A stretch of 64,000 nucleotides of DNA from Pseudomonas izuensis (GCF_009861505.1 NZ_WTFT01000038.1:32340-96339); one strand, 5' to 3'. Shown: positions 35,529 to 44,535, counted from the first letter of the stretch. The notes: a model not told the origin generated them from the letters alone. Numbers and translations: made by a program.

Positions 35529-36472
35529 TTTTGCGTTCCCTGCTGTACGTTTCCCTGTTGCTGGGCAGCACCCAGGTGCTTGCCGAGGCCACGCACTACC
35601 CGTTGACGATTCAGAGCTGCAATCGCGAAGTGACCTTCCAGCGAGCGCCGAAACATGCGGTCAGCCACGACATCAACATGACCCAGATGATGCTTGCCCT
35701 TGGCCTCAAGCCGCAGATGGCGGGATACAGCGGCGTGTCTGGCTGGAAGTCGGTGACGCCGCAAATGCACAGCATCCTCGATGGCTTGCCGGAACTGGCG
35801 GCCAAGTACCCCTCGGTGGAAACCCTGCTCGACGCCAATGTCGATTTCTTCTTCGCCGGTTGGGACTATGGCATGCGCGTGGGCGGCGATCTCACGCCAC
35901 AGACCCTGCAGCCACTGGGTATCAATGTGTATGAGTTGACCGAGTCCTGCGCCTTTGTGATGAAGCGCCCCCCGGCGACGCTGGAAGACACTTACAACGA
36001 CCTGCGCAACCTCGGGAAAATTTTCGACGTACAGGATCGCGCCAACACCTTAATCAGCGAGATGCAGGCGCAGGTCGCCGGAATCCGCAAAGGCCTGCCT
36101 GCCGAAAAACCCCGGGTGTTTCTGTATGACAGTGGCGAAGACCGGGCCATGACTTCGGGTCGCCTGGGCATGCCGCAAGCGCTGATCGATGCGGCGGGCG
36201 GACGCAATGTGCTCGACGATGTCGAAGCGAGCTGGACCCGCGTTAACTGGGAAAGCGTAGTCGAGCGCAATCCGCAGGTGATCGTGATCGTCGATTACGG
36301 CGAAGTCACTGCCGAACAAAAAATGCAGTTCCTGCTGGATAACAAGGCGCTGCAATCTGTCGATGCGATCAAGCACCAACGCTTCATCGTCATTCCCTAC
36401 GTACAGGCCACGCCGGGGATCGATAACGTACTGGCGGTGCAAACGCTGGCCAAAGGCTTCCACGGCGGATGA
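35525..36472 (+). CDS. Periplasmic substrate-binding protein of the ABC importer (BtuF/FecB type)
   Basis: The 315 residues have a signal peptide (MILRSLLYVSLLLGSTQVLA) and a class III binding-protein fold, with YPLTIQSCNREVTFQRAPKHAV at the mature N-terminus. Later segments include LLDANVDFFFAGWDYG and LIDAAGGRNVLDDVEASW. The latter is the usual 'G..NV.....' turn followed by a tryptophan. The substrate is a metal chelate or corrinoid by family. It overlaps both neighbours by four bases. Confidence 0.86.
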   Translation: MILRSLLYVSLLLGSTQVLAEATHYPLTIQSCNREVTFQRAPKHAVSHDINMTQMMLALGLKPQMAGYSGVSGWKSVTPQMHSILDGLPELAAKYPSVETLLDANVDFFFAGWDYGMRVGGDLTPQTLQPLGINVYELTESCAFVMKRPPATLEDTYNDLRNLGKIFDVQDRANTLISEMQAQVAGIRKGLPAEKPRVFLYDSGEDRAMTSGRLGMPQALIDAAGGRNVLDDVEASWTRVNWESVVERNPQVIVIVDYGEVTAEQKMQFLLDNKALQSVDAIKHQRFIVIPYVQATPGIDNVLAVQTLAKGFHGG

Positions 36473-37479
36473 TCAATCGTCGCTACGCCTTGTTGCTAAT
36501 CGCTCTCGGTGCGTTGTTGCTGGTGTCCTGCGTGGTGTCGCTGGGTTTCGGCCCGGCGCGGGTGCCGGTGGACGTAGTGTGGCGAATTCTGCTGCACAAG
36601 CTGTTCGGTTTCGGCGTACCCGACTGGAGCGCCGGGCAGGAACACATTGTCTGGCTGATCCGCGTGCCGCGCATGTTGCTGGGCGCGCTGGTGGGCGCCG
36701 GATTGGCGCTGATCGGCGCGGTGCTGCAAGCGGTGACGCGCAACCCGCTGGCCGACCCGCATTTGCTCGGGGTCACGTCCGGCGCGACGTTGGGCGCGGT
36801 CATCGTAGTGCTGCATGTCGGCGAAATCGTCGGCCTGCTGACCTTGCCCATCGCCGCCTTCATCGGCGCATTGTCGAGCATGCTGGTGGTGCTGATGATC
36901 GCCAGCCGGCACGGTCGCCTGGACAGTGATCGTCTGCTGCTGTGTGGCGTGGCGGTATCGTTCGTGATGATGGCGATTGCCAACCTGCTGCTGTTTCTCG
37001 GCGATCACCGCGCCAGCTCCGCGGTGATGTTCTGGATGCTCGGCGGGCTCGGGTTGGCGCGTTGGGAATTGCTGGCAGTGCCTGCTGCCAGCGTACTGCT
37101 CGGACTGGTGTTGCTGCTGGGTATGGCGCGCTCGCTGAATGCCTTGATGGCGGGTGAGCAGACCGCCGTGACGCTGGGACTGAACGCCCGGACGGTGCGG
37201 TTGTGGGTGTTTGTCATTGCCTCGCTGATGACCGGGGTGCTGGTTTCCATCAGCGGTTCGATTGGTTTTGTCGGGCTGATGGTGCCGCACATTGCGCGGC
37301 GATTGGTGGGTGCGGAACACCGTCGATTACTGCCCGCGTGCGTATTGCTCGGCAGCGTGTTTCTGGTGTGGGTGGATGTCGCGGCTCGAACCATGATCGC
37401 CCCTGAAGACCTGCCCATCGGCGTAGCCACCGCCGCCATCGGCGGCCTGTTCTTCATCGGCCTGATGCGCCGCCGCTGA
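36469..37479 (+). CDS. FecCD-family ABC transporter permease
   Basis: The 336 residues have about nine to ten membrane helices and family segments RVPRMLLGALVGAGLALIGAVLQAVTRNPLADPHLLGVTSGA and GSIGFVGLMVPHIARRLVGAEHRRLLP. The last contains the coupling loop that contacts the ATPase. It completes the importer and is followed by a REP pair. No TonB-dependent receptor gene is adjacent. Confidence 0.9.
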   Translation: MINRRYALLLIALGALLLVSCVVSLGFGPARVPVDVVWRILLHKLFGFGVPDWSAGQEHIVWLIRVPRMLLGALVGAGLALIGAVLQAVTRNPLADPHLLGVTSGATLGAVIVVLHVGEIVGLLTLPIAAFIGALSSMLVVLMIASRHGRLDSDRLLLCGVAVSFVMMAIANLLLFLGDHRASSAVMFWMLGGLGLARWELLAVPAASVLLGLVLLLGMARSLNALMAGEQTAVTLGLNARTVRLWVFVIASLMTGVLVSISGSIGFVGLMVPHIARRLVGAEHRRLLPACVLLGSVFLVWVDVAARTMIAPEDLPIGVATAAIGGLFFIGLMRRR

Positions 37480-37496
37480 CTCACACAAATCAAAAC

Positions 37497-37587
37497 TGTA
37501 GGAGTGAGCCCGCTCGCGATTACGGTGTGCCAGACCCTATAAATGGAGACTGTCACACCATAATCGCGAGCAGGCTCACTCCTACAA
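37497..37587. repeat. REP pair (REPIN), 'GAGC(C)CGCTCGCGA' variant
   Basis: Arms 37497–37524 (TGTAGGAGTGAGCCCGCTCG...) and 37560–37587 are inverted. It lies in the 325-base gap between the permease gene and urtA, upstream of the sigma-54 promoter. Confidence 0.92.
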
Positions 37588-37635
37588 TGGGCCAGTGCTG
37601 CTCACAAACTTCGCGCCCCAATGTGGCGCAGCACT

Positions 37636-37673
37636 GCGCACCAACGCGCCAGGCGCGTCCCTTCATGGTGCGC
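37636..37673. promoter_or_regulatory. Inverted repeat, possible activator site upstream of urtA
   Basis: GCGCACCA (37636–37643) and TGGTGCGC (37666–37673) are perfect 8-base arms separated by 22 bases, centred about 70 bases upstream of the -24 element. Each half resembles an NtrC half-site (GCACCA/TGGTGC), though the spacing is wider than a classical NtrC dimer site. Confidence 0.45.
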
Positions 37674-37725
37674 CACCAACCCGCGCAACCGCTCTAAACC
37701 GACATTTCCCTGCCTTTTCCCGACC

Positions 37726-37741
37726 GGGCACAGCCCTTGCT
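37726..37741 (+). promoter_or_regulatory. Sigma-54 promoter of urtA
   Basis: GGGCACAGCCCTTGCT fits the RpoN consensus TGGCAC-N5-TTGCW. GG (37727–37728) and GC (37739–37740) are exactly ten bases apart. It lies 63 bases before the urtA start codon. RpoN/NtrC control would make urea uptake respond to nitrogen limitation. Confidence 0.75.
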
Positions 37742-37804
37742 AAAGACCCTTCAGCTGTCCGCATCTGCCAACCAGAAAAATTAAACGTTCATGGAGATCG
37801 CACA

Positions 37805-39070
37805 ATGAAGCGTCGCAGTTTGATCAAGGCTTTCACACTCTCGGCAAGCATTGCCGCGATGGGCATGACCTGGACTGTCCAGGCTGCCGAGACCATCAAG
37901 GTCGGGATTCTGCATTCGTTGTCCGGGACCATGGCGATCTCCGAAACGTCGCTCAAGGACATGGCCTTGATGACCATCGACGAGATCAACGCCAAGGGCG
38001 GCGTGAACGGCAAGATGCTGGAGCCGGTGGTGGTGGACCCGGCGTCGAACTGGCCGCTGTTCGCGGAAAAGGGTCGGCAGTTACTGACCCAGGACAAGGT
38101 CGCGGTGGTGTTCGGTTGCTGGACATCGGTGTCGCGTAAGTCGGTGTTGCCGGTGTTCGAAGAACTCAACGGCCTGCTGTTCTACCCGGTGCAATACGAA
38201 GGCGAAGAAATGTCGCCGAACGTGTTCTACACCGGCGCCGCGCCGAACCAGCAAGCGATCCCCGCCGTCGAATACCTGATGAGCGAAGAAGGCGGCAGCG
38301 CCAAGCGTTACTTCCTGCTCGGCACCGACTACGTCTACCCGCGCACCACCAACAAGATCCTGCGCTCGTTCCTGCATTCCAAAGGCGTGGCCGACAAGGA
38401 CATCGAAGAGGTCTACACCCCGTTCGGTCACAGCGACTATCAAACCATCGTGGCCAACATCAAAAAATTCTCGGCCGGTGGCAAGACCGCTGTGATCTCC
38501 ACGGTCAACGGTGACTCCAACGTGCCGTTCTATAAAGAACTGGCCAACCAGGGACTGAAGGCCACCGATGTACCGGTGGTGGCGTTCTCGGTCGGTGAAG
38601 AGGAATTGCGCGGTATCGACACCAAGCCGCTGGTGGGCAACTTGGCGGCATGGAACTACTTCGAGTCGGTGGAGAACCCGGTGAACAAGAAATTCGTCGA
38701 TGACTGGAAAGCCTACGCGAAGAAACACAACTTGCCGGGCGCTGACAAAGCCGTGACCAACGACCCGATGGAAGCCACCTACGTCGGCATACACATGTGG
38801 GCCCAGGCGGCGGAAAAAGCCAAGTCCACCGACGTCGACAAAGTCCGCGAAGCCCTTGGAGGCCAGACGTTTGCCGCACCGTCCGGCTACACCCTGACCA
38901 TGGACAAGACCAACCACCACCTGCACAAGCCGGTGATGATCGGCGAGATTCAGGCCGATGGGCAGTTCAACGTCGTGTGGCAGACCGAAGGGCCGATCCG
39001 TGCCCAGCCGTGGAGCCCGTTTATCCAGGGTAACGACAAGAAGCCGGAGTATGCGGTGAAAAGCAACTGA
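37805..39070 (+). CDS. urtA: Urea ABC transporter substrate-binding protein
   Basis: Periplasmic urea-binding protein of the Urt importer. The 421 residues start with MKRRSLIKAFTLSASIAAM. This has a twin-arginine pattern (RRSLIK) and is followed by a hydrophobic stretch and an AxA site, so Tat export is possible. The mature part is the urea/amide-binding type: VGILHSLSGTMAISETSLKD, PVQYEGEEMSPNVFYTGAAPNQQ and TDYVYPRTTNK. I start at ATG 37805 (GGAG upstream); the longer frame runs back into the regulatory region. A hairpin and a REP pair follow before urtB, suggesting that urtA is expressed above the rest of the operon. Confidence 0.95.
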   Translation: MKRRSLIKAFTLSASIAAMGMTWTVQAAETIKVGILHSLSGTMAISETSLKDMALMTIDEINAKGGVNGKMLEPVVVDPASNWPLFAEKGRQLLTQDKVAVVFGCWTSVSRKSVLPVFEELNGLLFYPVQYEGEEMSPNVFYTGAAPNQQAIPAVEYLMSEEGGSAKRYFLLGTDYVYPRTTNKILRSFLHSKGVADKDIEEVYTPFGHSDYQTIVANIKKFSAGGKTAVISTVNGDSNVPFYKELANQGLKATDVPVVAFSVGEEELRGIDTKPLVGNLAAWNYFESVENPVNKKFVDDWKAYAKKHNLPGADKAVTNDPMEATYVGIHMWAQAAEKAKSTDVDKVREALGGQTFAAPSGYTLTMDKTNHHLHKPVMIGEIQADGQFNVVWQTEGPIRAQPWSPFIQGNDKKPEYAVKSN

Positions 39071-39079
39071 GTCACTGGA

Positions 39080-39112
39080 TGTCGGGTGTGAACACCGTGC
39101 TCATGCCCGACA
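39080..39112 (+). terminator. Hairpin after urtA, possible partial terminator
   Basis: TGTCGGG (39080–39086) pairs with CCCGACA (39106–39112) just after the urtA stop. The loop holds a small GTGTGAACACC palindrome. No T run follows, so read-through to urtB is likely. It may trim or attenuate the transcript. Confidence 0.4.
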
Positions 39113-39120
39113 CAATTCCC

Positions 39121-39208
39121 TGTGGGAGCTGGCTTGCCAGCGATGGCATCACCTCGGTACATCAGACACACCGGGTCGCCTGCATCGCTGGCAAGCCAGC
39201 TCCCACAA
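39121..39208. repeat. REP pair (REPIN) between urtA and urtB, 'CTGGCTTGCCAG' subtype
   Basis: Arms 39121–39147 and 39182–39208 (GTGGGAGCTGGCTTGCCAGC and its inverse) flank a ~34-base loop inside the urt operon. Confidence 0.93.
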
Positions 39209-39231
39209 TGTCCGCGTCAAGGCGATCATCT

Positions 39232-40734
39232 ATGCCCAGTGCCTTTTACCGACTTGTTCTTACCATCGCACTTTTGCTGCCGATGGCCACTTTCGCCAGC
39301 GACGCCGAAGACTTCGTCGCCGCCAACCCCACACAGCAAGCCAAGCTGCTGGAAACCTGGGCCGCGCAGCCCAACCCGGCGCGCATCGAACTGATCAACG
39401 CCCTGCAACAAGGCGAGTTGACCATCGATGGCCAGCCGAAAACCCTGCGCCTGAACAACCGCCTGCGGGGCCTGATCGACACCGCGCTGGCCAGCCATCA
39501 ATTGCTCGTCGCCGACGCAAAAATCCGTCTGGCCGCCGCGCAGCAGTTACAAAAAAGCGCAAAACCCGCGCAGCTGAAATTCCTCGACCAGCAACTGTCT
39601 GGTGAGAACGATGAAAGCGTCCACGCCGCCCTGAGCCTGGCCCTGGCCAATCTGCAACTGGCGGACACGGACCCCGCCGTTCGCCTCGCCGCCGTGCGCC
39701 TGCTCGGAGAAACCGGCGATCCGCTGGCCCGCACCCGCCTCGAAAGCCTGTTGCAACCCGGCGTGGAAACCGACACCAACGTGCGCACCGCCGCCGAAAC
39801 CAGCCTCGCTCAAGTCAAACGCAAACTGCTGATCGGCGAGCTGCTCGGCCAGGCCTTCAGCGGCATGTCCCTCGGTTCGATCCTGCTGCTCGCGGCGCTG
39901 GGCCTGGCGATCACCTTCGGCCTGCTCGGCGTAATCAACATGGCCCACGGCGAGATGCTGATGCTCGGCGCTTACTCGACCTACGTGGTGCAGCTGATGT
40001 TCCAGCGTTTCGCGCCACAGGCCATCGAGTTCTATCCATTGATCGCATTGCCGGTGGCGTTTTTCGTTACTGCCGGGATCGGCATGGTGCTGGAGCGTAC
40101 GGTGATTCGTCACCTTTACGGCCGTCCTCTGGAAACCCTGCTCGCCACCTGGGGCATCAGCCTGATGCTGATCCAGTTGGTGCGTCTGGTGTTTGGCGCG
40201 CAGAACGTCGAAGTGGCCAACCCGGCCTGGCTGTCGGGCGGGATTCAGGTGCTGCCCAATCTGGTATTGCCGTACAGCCGAATCGTGATCATCGCCTTCG
40301 CACTGTTTGTGGTCGTCCTCACTTGGCTGCTGCTGAACAAGACACGCCTGGGCTTGAACGTTCGCGCGGTCACCCAGAACCGCAACATGGCGGCGTGCTG
40401 CGGTGTGCCGACCGGCCGCGTCGACATGCTTGCCTTCGGCCTTGGCTCGGGGATCGCCGGCCTCGGTGGCGTGGCGCTGAGCCAGATCGGCAACGTCGGT
40501 CCGGACCTCGGCCAAAGCTACATCATCGACTCGTTCCTGGTGGTGGTGCTAGGTGGTGTCGGGCAACTGGCCGGTAGCGTATTCGCCGCTTTTGGTCTGG
40601 GCATTGCCAACAAGATCCTCGAACCTGCGATCGGTGCCGTGCTCGGCAAAATCCTCATCCTCGCGCTGATCATTCTGTTCATCCAGAAACGTCCGCAAGG
40701 CCTCTTCGCACTCAAAGGACGGGTGATCGACTGA
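39232..40734 (+). CDS. urtB: Urea ABC transporter permease UrtB
   Basis: First membrane subunit of the urea importer. The 500 residues have a signal-like start (FYRLVLTIALLLPMATFA) and an N-terminal soluble extension (~25–200; alpha-solenoid-like, with AAVRLLGETGDPLARTRLESLL) typical of UrtB. A LivH-like permease domain follows, with GLAITFGLLGVINMAHGEMLMLGAY and GLGSGIAGLGGVALSQIGNVGPDLGQ. I start at ATG 39232; the longer frame would translate the REP pair. The stop overlaps urtC (TGATG). Confidence 0.93.
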   Translation: MPSAFYRLVLTIALLLPMATFASDAEDFVAANPTQQAKLLETWAAQPNPARIELINALQQGELTIDGQPKTLRLNNRLRGLIDTALASHQLLVADAKIRLAAAQQLQKSAKPAQLKFLDQQLSGENDESVHAALSLALANLQLADTDPAVRLAAVRLLGETGDPLARTRLESLLQPGVETDTNVRTAAETSLAQVKRKLLIGELLGQAFSGMSLGSILLLAALGLAITFGLLGVINMAHGEMLMLGAYSTYVVQLMFQRFAPQAIEFYPLIALPVAFFVTAGIGMVLERTVIRHLYGRPLETLLATWGISLMLIQLVRLVFGAQNVEVANPAWLSGGIQVLPNLVLPYSRIVIIAFALFVVVLTWLLLNKTRLGLNVRAVTQNRNMAACCGVPTGRVDMLAFGLGSGIAGLGGVALSQIGNVGPDLGQSYIIDSFLVVVLGGVGQLAGSVFAAFGLGIANKILEPAIGAVLGKILILALIILFIQKRPQGLFALKGRVID

Positions 40735-41828
40735 TGAACCAGCCCCTGCTCGTTACCGCGACACAGAAAGCCGGCCCCAAAGCCACGATTGCCGTCGGTG
40801 TTGTAGCCCTCGTTTTACTGCTGGCGCTACCGCTGCTGTCGTTGTTGTCTCCCGATAGCACGCTGCATGTCTCGGCCTACACGCTGACCTTGGTGGGCAA
40901 AATCCTCTGCTACGCCATCGTCGCCCTGGCGCTGGATCTGGTCTGGGGCTACGCCGGCCTCCTGTCCCTCGGCCACGGCCTGTTCTTCGCCCTCGGCGGT
41001 TACGCCATGGGCATGTACCTGATGCGCCAGGCTTCGGGCGATGGCTTGCCGGCGTTCATGACGTTCCTGTCGTGGACCGAACTTCCCTGGTACTGGACCG
41101 GCACCCAAAGCTTCCTCTGGGCCCTATGCCTGGTGGTGCTGGCGCCGGGATTGCTGGCGCTGGTGTTCGGCTTCTTCGCCTTCCGCTCGCGGATCAAAGG
41201 CGTGTATTTCTCGATCATGACCCAAGCCCTGACCTTTGCCGGGATGCTGCTGTTCTTCCGCAACGAGACCGGGTTCGGCGGTAACAACGGCTTCACCAAT
41301 TTCCGCACGATTCTCGGTTTCGGCATCACTGAACCGGGCACGCGCGCGGTGCTGTTTTTCGCCACGGTGCTGTTGCTGGTGGCGAGTCTGTTGATCGGCT
41401 GGCGTCTGGCGCAGAGCAAATTCGGCCGAGTCCTGACGGCACTGCGCGATGCGGAAAACCGGCTGATGTTCTGCGGCTACGATCCGCGTGGTTTCAAGCT
41501 GTTTGTCTGGGTATTGAGCGCAGTGTTGTGCGGCTTGGCCGGTGCGCTGTACGTACCGCAAGTCGGGATCATCAACCCGAGTGAAATGTCCCCGACCAAC
41601 TCCATCGAAGCCGCCGTGTGGGTTGCCCTGGGTGGTCGCGGCACGCTGATTGGCCCCTTGCTTGGCGCCGGCGTGGTCAATGGCATGAAGAGCTGGTTCA
41701 CCGTGGCCTTCCCCGAATACTGGCTGTTTTTCCTTGGGGCGCTGTTCATAGTCGTGACCCTGTACCTGCCCAAAGGCGTGATCGGTCTGCTGAAGAAACG
41801 GCCCTATGAAAAGAGAGATGAATCATGA
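40734..41828 (+). CDS. urtC: Urea ABC transporter permease UrtC
   Basis: Second membrane subunit, LivM-like, with 364 residues and about ten helices. Family segments are LALDLVWGYAGLLSLGHGLFFALGGYAMGMYLM, NETGFGGNNGFTNF (typical of UrtC) and GALYVPQVGIINPSEMSPTNSIEAAVWVALGGRG. It overlaps urtB by one base and urtD by four. Confidence 0.95.
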   Translation: MNQPLLVTATQKAGPKATIAVGVVALVLLLALPLLSLLSPDSTLHVSAYTLTLVGKILCYAIVALALDLVWGYAGLLSLGHGLFFALGGYAMGMYLMRQASGDGLPAFMTFLSWTELPWYWTGTQSFLWALCLVVLAPGLLALVFGFFAFRSRIKGVYFSIMTQALTFAGMLLFFRNETGFGGNNGFTNFRTILGFGITEPGTRAVLFFATVLLLVASLLIGWRLAQSKFGRVLTALRDAENRLMFCGYDPRGFKLFVWVLSAVLCGLAGALYVPQVGIINPSEMSPTNSIEAAVWVALGGRGTLIGPLLGAGVVNGMKSWFTVAFPEYWLFFLGALFIVVTLYLPKGVIGLLKKRPYEKRDES

Positions 41829-42697
41829 GAGTCACTGCCACGGCTGAATTCATGCTCGAACCGGCATTCTTTCCGCCCCTGGAGCCCAACCGCGATGCCG
41901 GTACCAGCCGCGATACGATCGGCCTCGGCCAGCGCGTCGGCAAAGGCCTGAACACCCGCCACGGCACCCTGCTGACCCTGGAGGACATCAGCGTCAGCTT
42001 CGATGGCTTCAAGGCACTGAACAATCTGAATCTGTACATCGGCGTCGGTGAATTGCGCTGCATCATCGGCCCCAACGGCGCTGGCAAGACCACGTTGATG
42101 GACGTCATCACCGGCAAGACTCGCCCCAGCCACGGCAAAGCCTGGTTCGGCGAAACCCTGGATCTGACGCAAATGAGCGAAGTGCAAATCGCCCAGGCCG
42201 GCATCGGCCGCAAGTTCCAGAAGCCGACGGTGTTCGAAGCCCTGAGCGTGTTCGAGAACCTGGAACTGGCGCAGAAAACCGACAAGTCGGTGTGGGCCAG
42301 TCTGCGGGCGCGGCTCAATGGCGAACAACGGGATCGCATCGCCGAGGTGCTGCACACCATTCGCCTGACCTCTTCGGTCAATCGCCCGGCTGGCCTGCTG
42401 TCCCATGGTCAAAAGCAGTTTCTGGAGATCGGTATGTTGCTGATGCAGGACCCGCAACTGTTGCTGCTCGACGAACCGGTGGCGGGCATGACCGACGCCG
42501 AAACCGAGTTCACCGCCGAACTGTTCAAGAGCCTGGCGGGCAAGCATTCGCTGATGGTGGTGGAACACGACATGGGCTTCGTCGGCTCGATTGCCGACCA
42601 CGTCACCGTGTTGCACCAGGGAAGCGTGCTGGCGGAAGGGTCACTGGAGCAGGTGCAGGATAACGAGCGAGTGATCGAGGTATACCTCGGTCGCTGA
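41825..42697 (+). CDS. urtD: Urea ABC transporter ATP-binding protein UrtD
   Basis: LivG-like ATPase of 290 residues with a ~45-residue N-terminal extension before the nucleotide-binding fold (LLTLEDISVSFDGFKALNNL), as is usual for UrtD. Walker A is IIGPNGAGKTTLMDVITG. The signature region is LLSHGQKQFLEIGMLL, Walker B LLLLDEPVAGMT, and the switch His is in VVEHDMGFV. A REP pair separates it from urtE. Confidence 0.95.
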   Translation: MRVTATAEFMLEPAFFPPLEPNRDAGTSRDTIGLGQRVGKGLNTRHGTLLTLEDISVSFDGFKALNNLNLYIGVGELRCIIGPNGAGKTTLMDVITGKTRPSHGKAWFGETLDLTQMSEVQIAQAGIGRKFQKPTVFEALSVFENLELAQKTDKSVWASLRARLNGEQRDRIAEVLHTIRLTSSVNRPAGLLSHGQKQFLEIGMLLMQDPQLLLLDEPVAGMTDAETEFTAELFKSLAGKHSLMVVEHDMGFVGSIADHVTVLHQGSVLAEGSLEQVQDNERVIEVYLGR

Positions 42698-42714
42698 GTC
42701 TGCGAACAAAAAAC

Positions 42715-42809
42715 CTGTAGGAGCTGGCTTGCCAGCGAAAGCGGTGAGTCCGTTGACATATTTTTCTCCTGAAAGGACGCCTTCGCTGGCAAGCCAGCTC
42801 CTACAGGGG
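42715..42809. repeat. REP pair (REPIN) between urtD and urtE, 'CTGGCTTGCCAG' subtype
   Basis: Arms 42715–42742 (TGTAGGAGCTGGCTTGCCAG...) and 42780–42809 are inverted around a ~38-base loop, inside the urt operon. Confidence 0.93.
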
Positions 42810-42827
42810 ATTGAGGGGATTTTGAAA

Positions 42828-43526
42828 ATGCTGCAAGTCGACAAACTGCACCAGTACTACGGTGGAAGCCACATCCTGCGCGGCCTGACGTTTGACGTGA
42901 AGGTCGGTGAAGTCACCTGCCTGCTCGGGCGCAACGGCGTGGGCAAGACCACTCTGCTCAAGTGCCTGATGGGTCTGTTACCGGCGAAAGAAGGCGCGGT
43001 GAACTGGGAGGGCAAACCGATCACCACGTTCAAGCCGCATCAGCGGGTGCATGCCGGGATCGCCTATGTGCCGCAGGGCCGGGAAATCTTTGGCCGGCTG
43101 ACCGTGGAAGAAAACCTGCTGATGGGCCTGTCGCGGTTTCCCGGCTCCGAGGCCAGGGAAGTCCCGGCGTTCATCTACGAGCTGTTCCCGGTGTTGCTGC
43201 AAATGAAACAACGGCGTGGCGGCGACTTGTCCGGCGGCCAGCAACAACAGCTGGCGATCGGCCGCGCACTGGCCAGCCGTCCACGCCTGTTAATCCTCGA
43301 CGAGCCCACCGAGGGCATCCAGCCGTCGGTGATCAAGGAGATCGGCGCGGTGATCAAGAAACTCGCGGCCCGTGGCGACATGGCGATTCTGCTGGTTGAA
43401 CAGTTCTACGACTTCGCCGCCGAACTGGCTGACCAGTATCTGGTGATGTCCCGTGGCGAGATCGTGCAGCAGGGTCGCGGTAAAAATATGGAAGCCGAGG
43501 GTGTGCGCGGTCTGGTTACGATTTAA
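42828..43526 (+). CDS. urtE: Urea ABC transporter ATP-binding protein UrtE
   Basis: LivF-like ATPase of 232 residues that completes the Urt importer. MLQVDKLHQYYGGSHILRGL opens the fold. Walker A is LLGRNGVGKTTLLKCLMG, the signature LSGGQQQQLAIGRALA and Walker B LLILDEPTEGIQ. I start at ATG 42828; earlier codons in frame run through the REP pair. ureD starts 30 bases after the stop. Confidence 0.95.
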   Translation: MLQVDKLHQYYGGSHILRGLTFDVKVGEVTCLLGRNGVGKTTLLKCLMGLLPAKEGAVNWEGKPITTFKPHQRVHAGIAYVPQGREIFGRLTVEENLLMGLSRFPGSEAREVPAFIYELFPVLLQMKQRRGGDLSGGQQQQLAIGRALASRPRLLILDEPTEGIQPSVIKEIGAVIKKLAARGDMAILLVEQFYDFAAELADQYLVMSRGEIVQQGRGKNMEAEGVRGLVTI

Positions 43527-43556
43527 TCTGTAGCAACCTAACGATAATTAAAAACC

Positions 43557-44396
43557 ATGAATTCACCTGCCTCCACAACGCTGTTCACCCCCAGCTGGCA
43601 CGCCGAACTGGAACTCGGCTACGCCCGCTTCGGCGACAGCACGCGCCCGGTCCAGCGCCGCCACCTCGGACCCTTGCGCGTGCAGAAGCATTTGTATGCC
43701 GAGGGTCCCGAAGTCTGCCAGCACATCATCGTCCATCCGCCTGGCGGGATTGCGGGTGGTGACCGCCTGGACATATCGGCCAGTGTCAGCCGTGACGCCT
43801 GGGCACAGATCACCAGTCCCGGCGCAGCCAAGTGGTATCGCGCCGCCGGCCCCGCTTATCAGCACTTGAAATTGAAGGTGGCGGCGGGTGCGACACTGGA
43901 ATGGTTGCCCCAGGAGACGATCGTTTTCAGCGCGGCGCAGGCGCAACTCAGCACCTCTATTGACCTTGAAGGCGATGCCCGGCTGTTCTACTGGGACGTG
44001 GTAGCACTGGGCCGCCCTGCCAGCGGCGAGCGCTTCGACCTCGGGCATTTTCAGGCGCACCTGGATATCAGCCGTGATGGCCGGTTGCTCTGGCATGAGC
44101 GCCAGCGCATCGTCGGCGATGACGGCTTGCTGGACTCGCCGATCGGGCTGGATGGTCAGCCGGTGTTTGCGACGTTGCTGGTGACTGGCGAGATTGATAG
44201 TGAACTGCTGGAACAGTGTCGTTCGCTACCCCATGACGTACGTGGGGATTTGACGCAGTTGCCGGGGTTGCTGATTGCCCGATGCCTGGCCAGCGAAGCG
44301 CTGTTGGCGCGCGGCTGGTTGATTGAAATATGGCGATTGCTCAGGCCTGCATTGCTCGGCCGAGAAGCAGTCCCTCCCAGAATATGGAGCACCTGA
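43557..44396 (+). CDS. ureD: Urease accessory protein UreD
   Basis: Scaffold that, with UreF and UreG, loads nickel into apo-urease. The 279 residues contain the UreD hallmarks LGPLRVQKHLYAEGPEVCQHIIVHPPGGIAGGDRL, ITSPGAAKWYRA and TLEWLPQETIVFSAAQA. It follows the urt operon directly. ureF, ureG and ureE are not in the window and must lie elsewhere, as they do in P. aeruginosa. Confidence 0.94.
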   Translation: MNSPASTTLFTPSWHAELELGYARFGDSTRPVQRRHLGPLRVQKHLYAEGPEVCQHIIVHPPGGIAGGDRLDISASVSRDAWAQITSPGAAKWYRAAGPAYQHLKLKVAAGATLEWLPQETIVFSAAQAQLSTSIDLEGDARLFYWDVVALGRPASGERFDLGHFQAHLDISRDGRLLWHERQRIVGDDGLLDSPIGLDGQPVFATLLVTGEIDSELLEQCRSLPHDVRGDLTQLPGLLIARCLASEALLARGWLIEIWRLLRPALLGREAVPPRIWST

Positions 44397-44405
44397 CACC
44401 GATCC

Positions 44406-44482
44406 CCTGTAAGAGCTGGCTTGCCAGCGAAGCTTTTTGGCGTCTGTACAGACGCCTTCGCTGGCAAGCCAGCTCCTACAGG
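44406..44482. repeat. REP pair (REPIN) between ureD and ureA, 'CTGGCTTGCCAG' subtype
   Basis: Arms 44406–44431 and 44457–44482 are inverted. The spacer carries its own palindrome, GGCGTCTGTACAGACGCC, so the RNA would form one long nested stem. Confidence 0.92.
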
Positions 44483-44535
44483 TCATGTATTCACACATTG
44501 AATGATTTTTTAACTGCCGAAACTGGATTTCTACG

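Noticed and set aside
37595..37804. N-terminal extension of urtA by 70 codons
   Set aside because: It would translate the sigma-54 promoter region and has no ribosome site. ATG 37805 has GGAG upstream and starts an export signal.
39079..39231. N-terminal extension of urtB through the REP pair
   Set aside because: The extra codons are REP sequence; ATG 39232 is followed by a proper signal-like segment. The same reasoning removed the extensions of dsbD (6417), prmA (10921) and urtE (42729).
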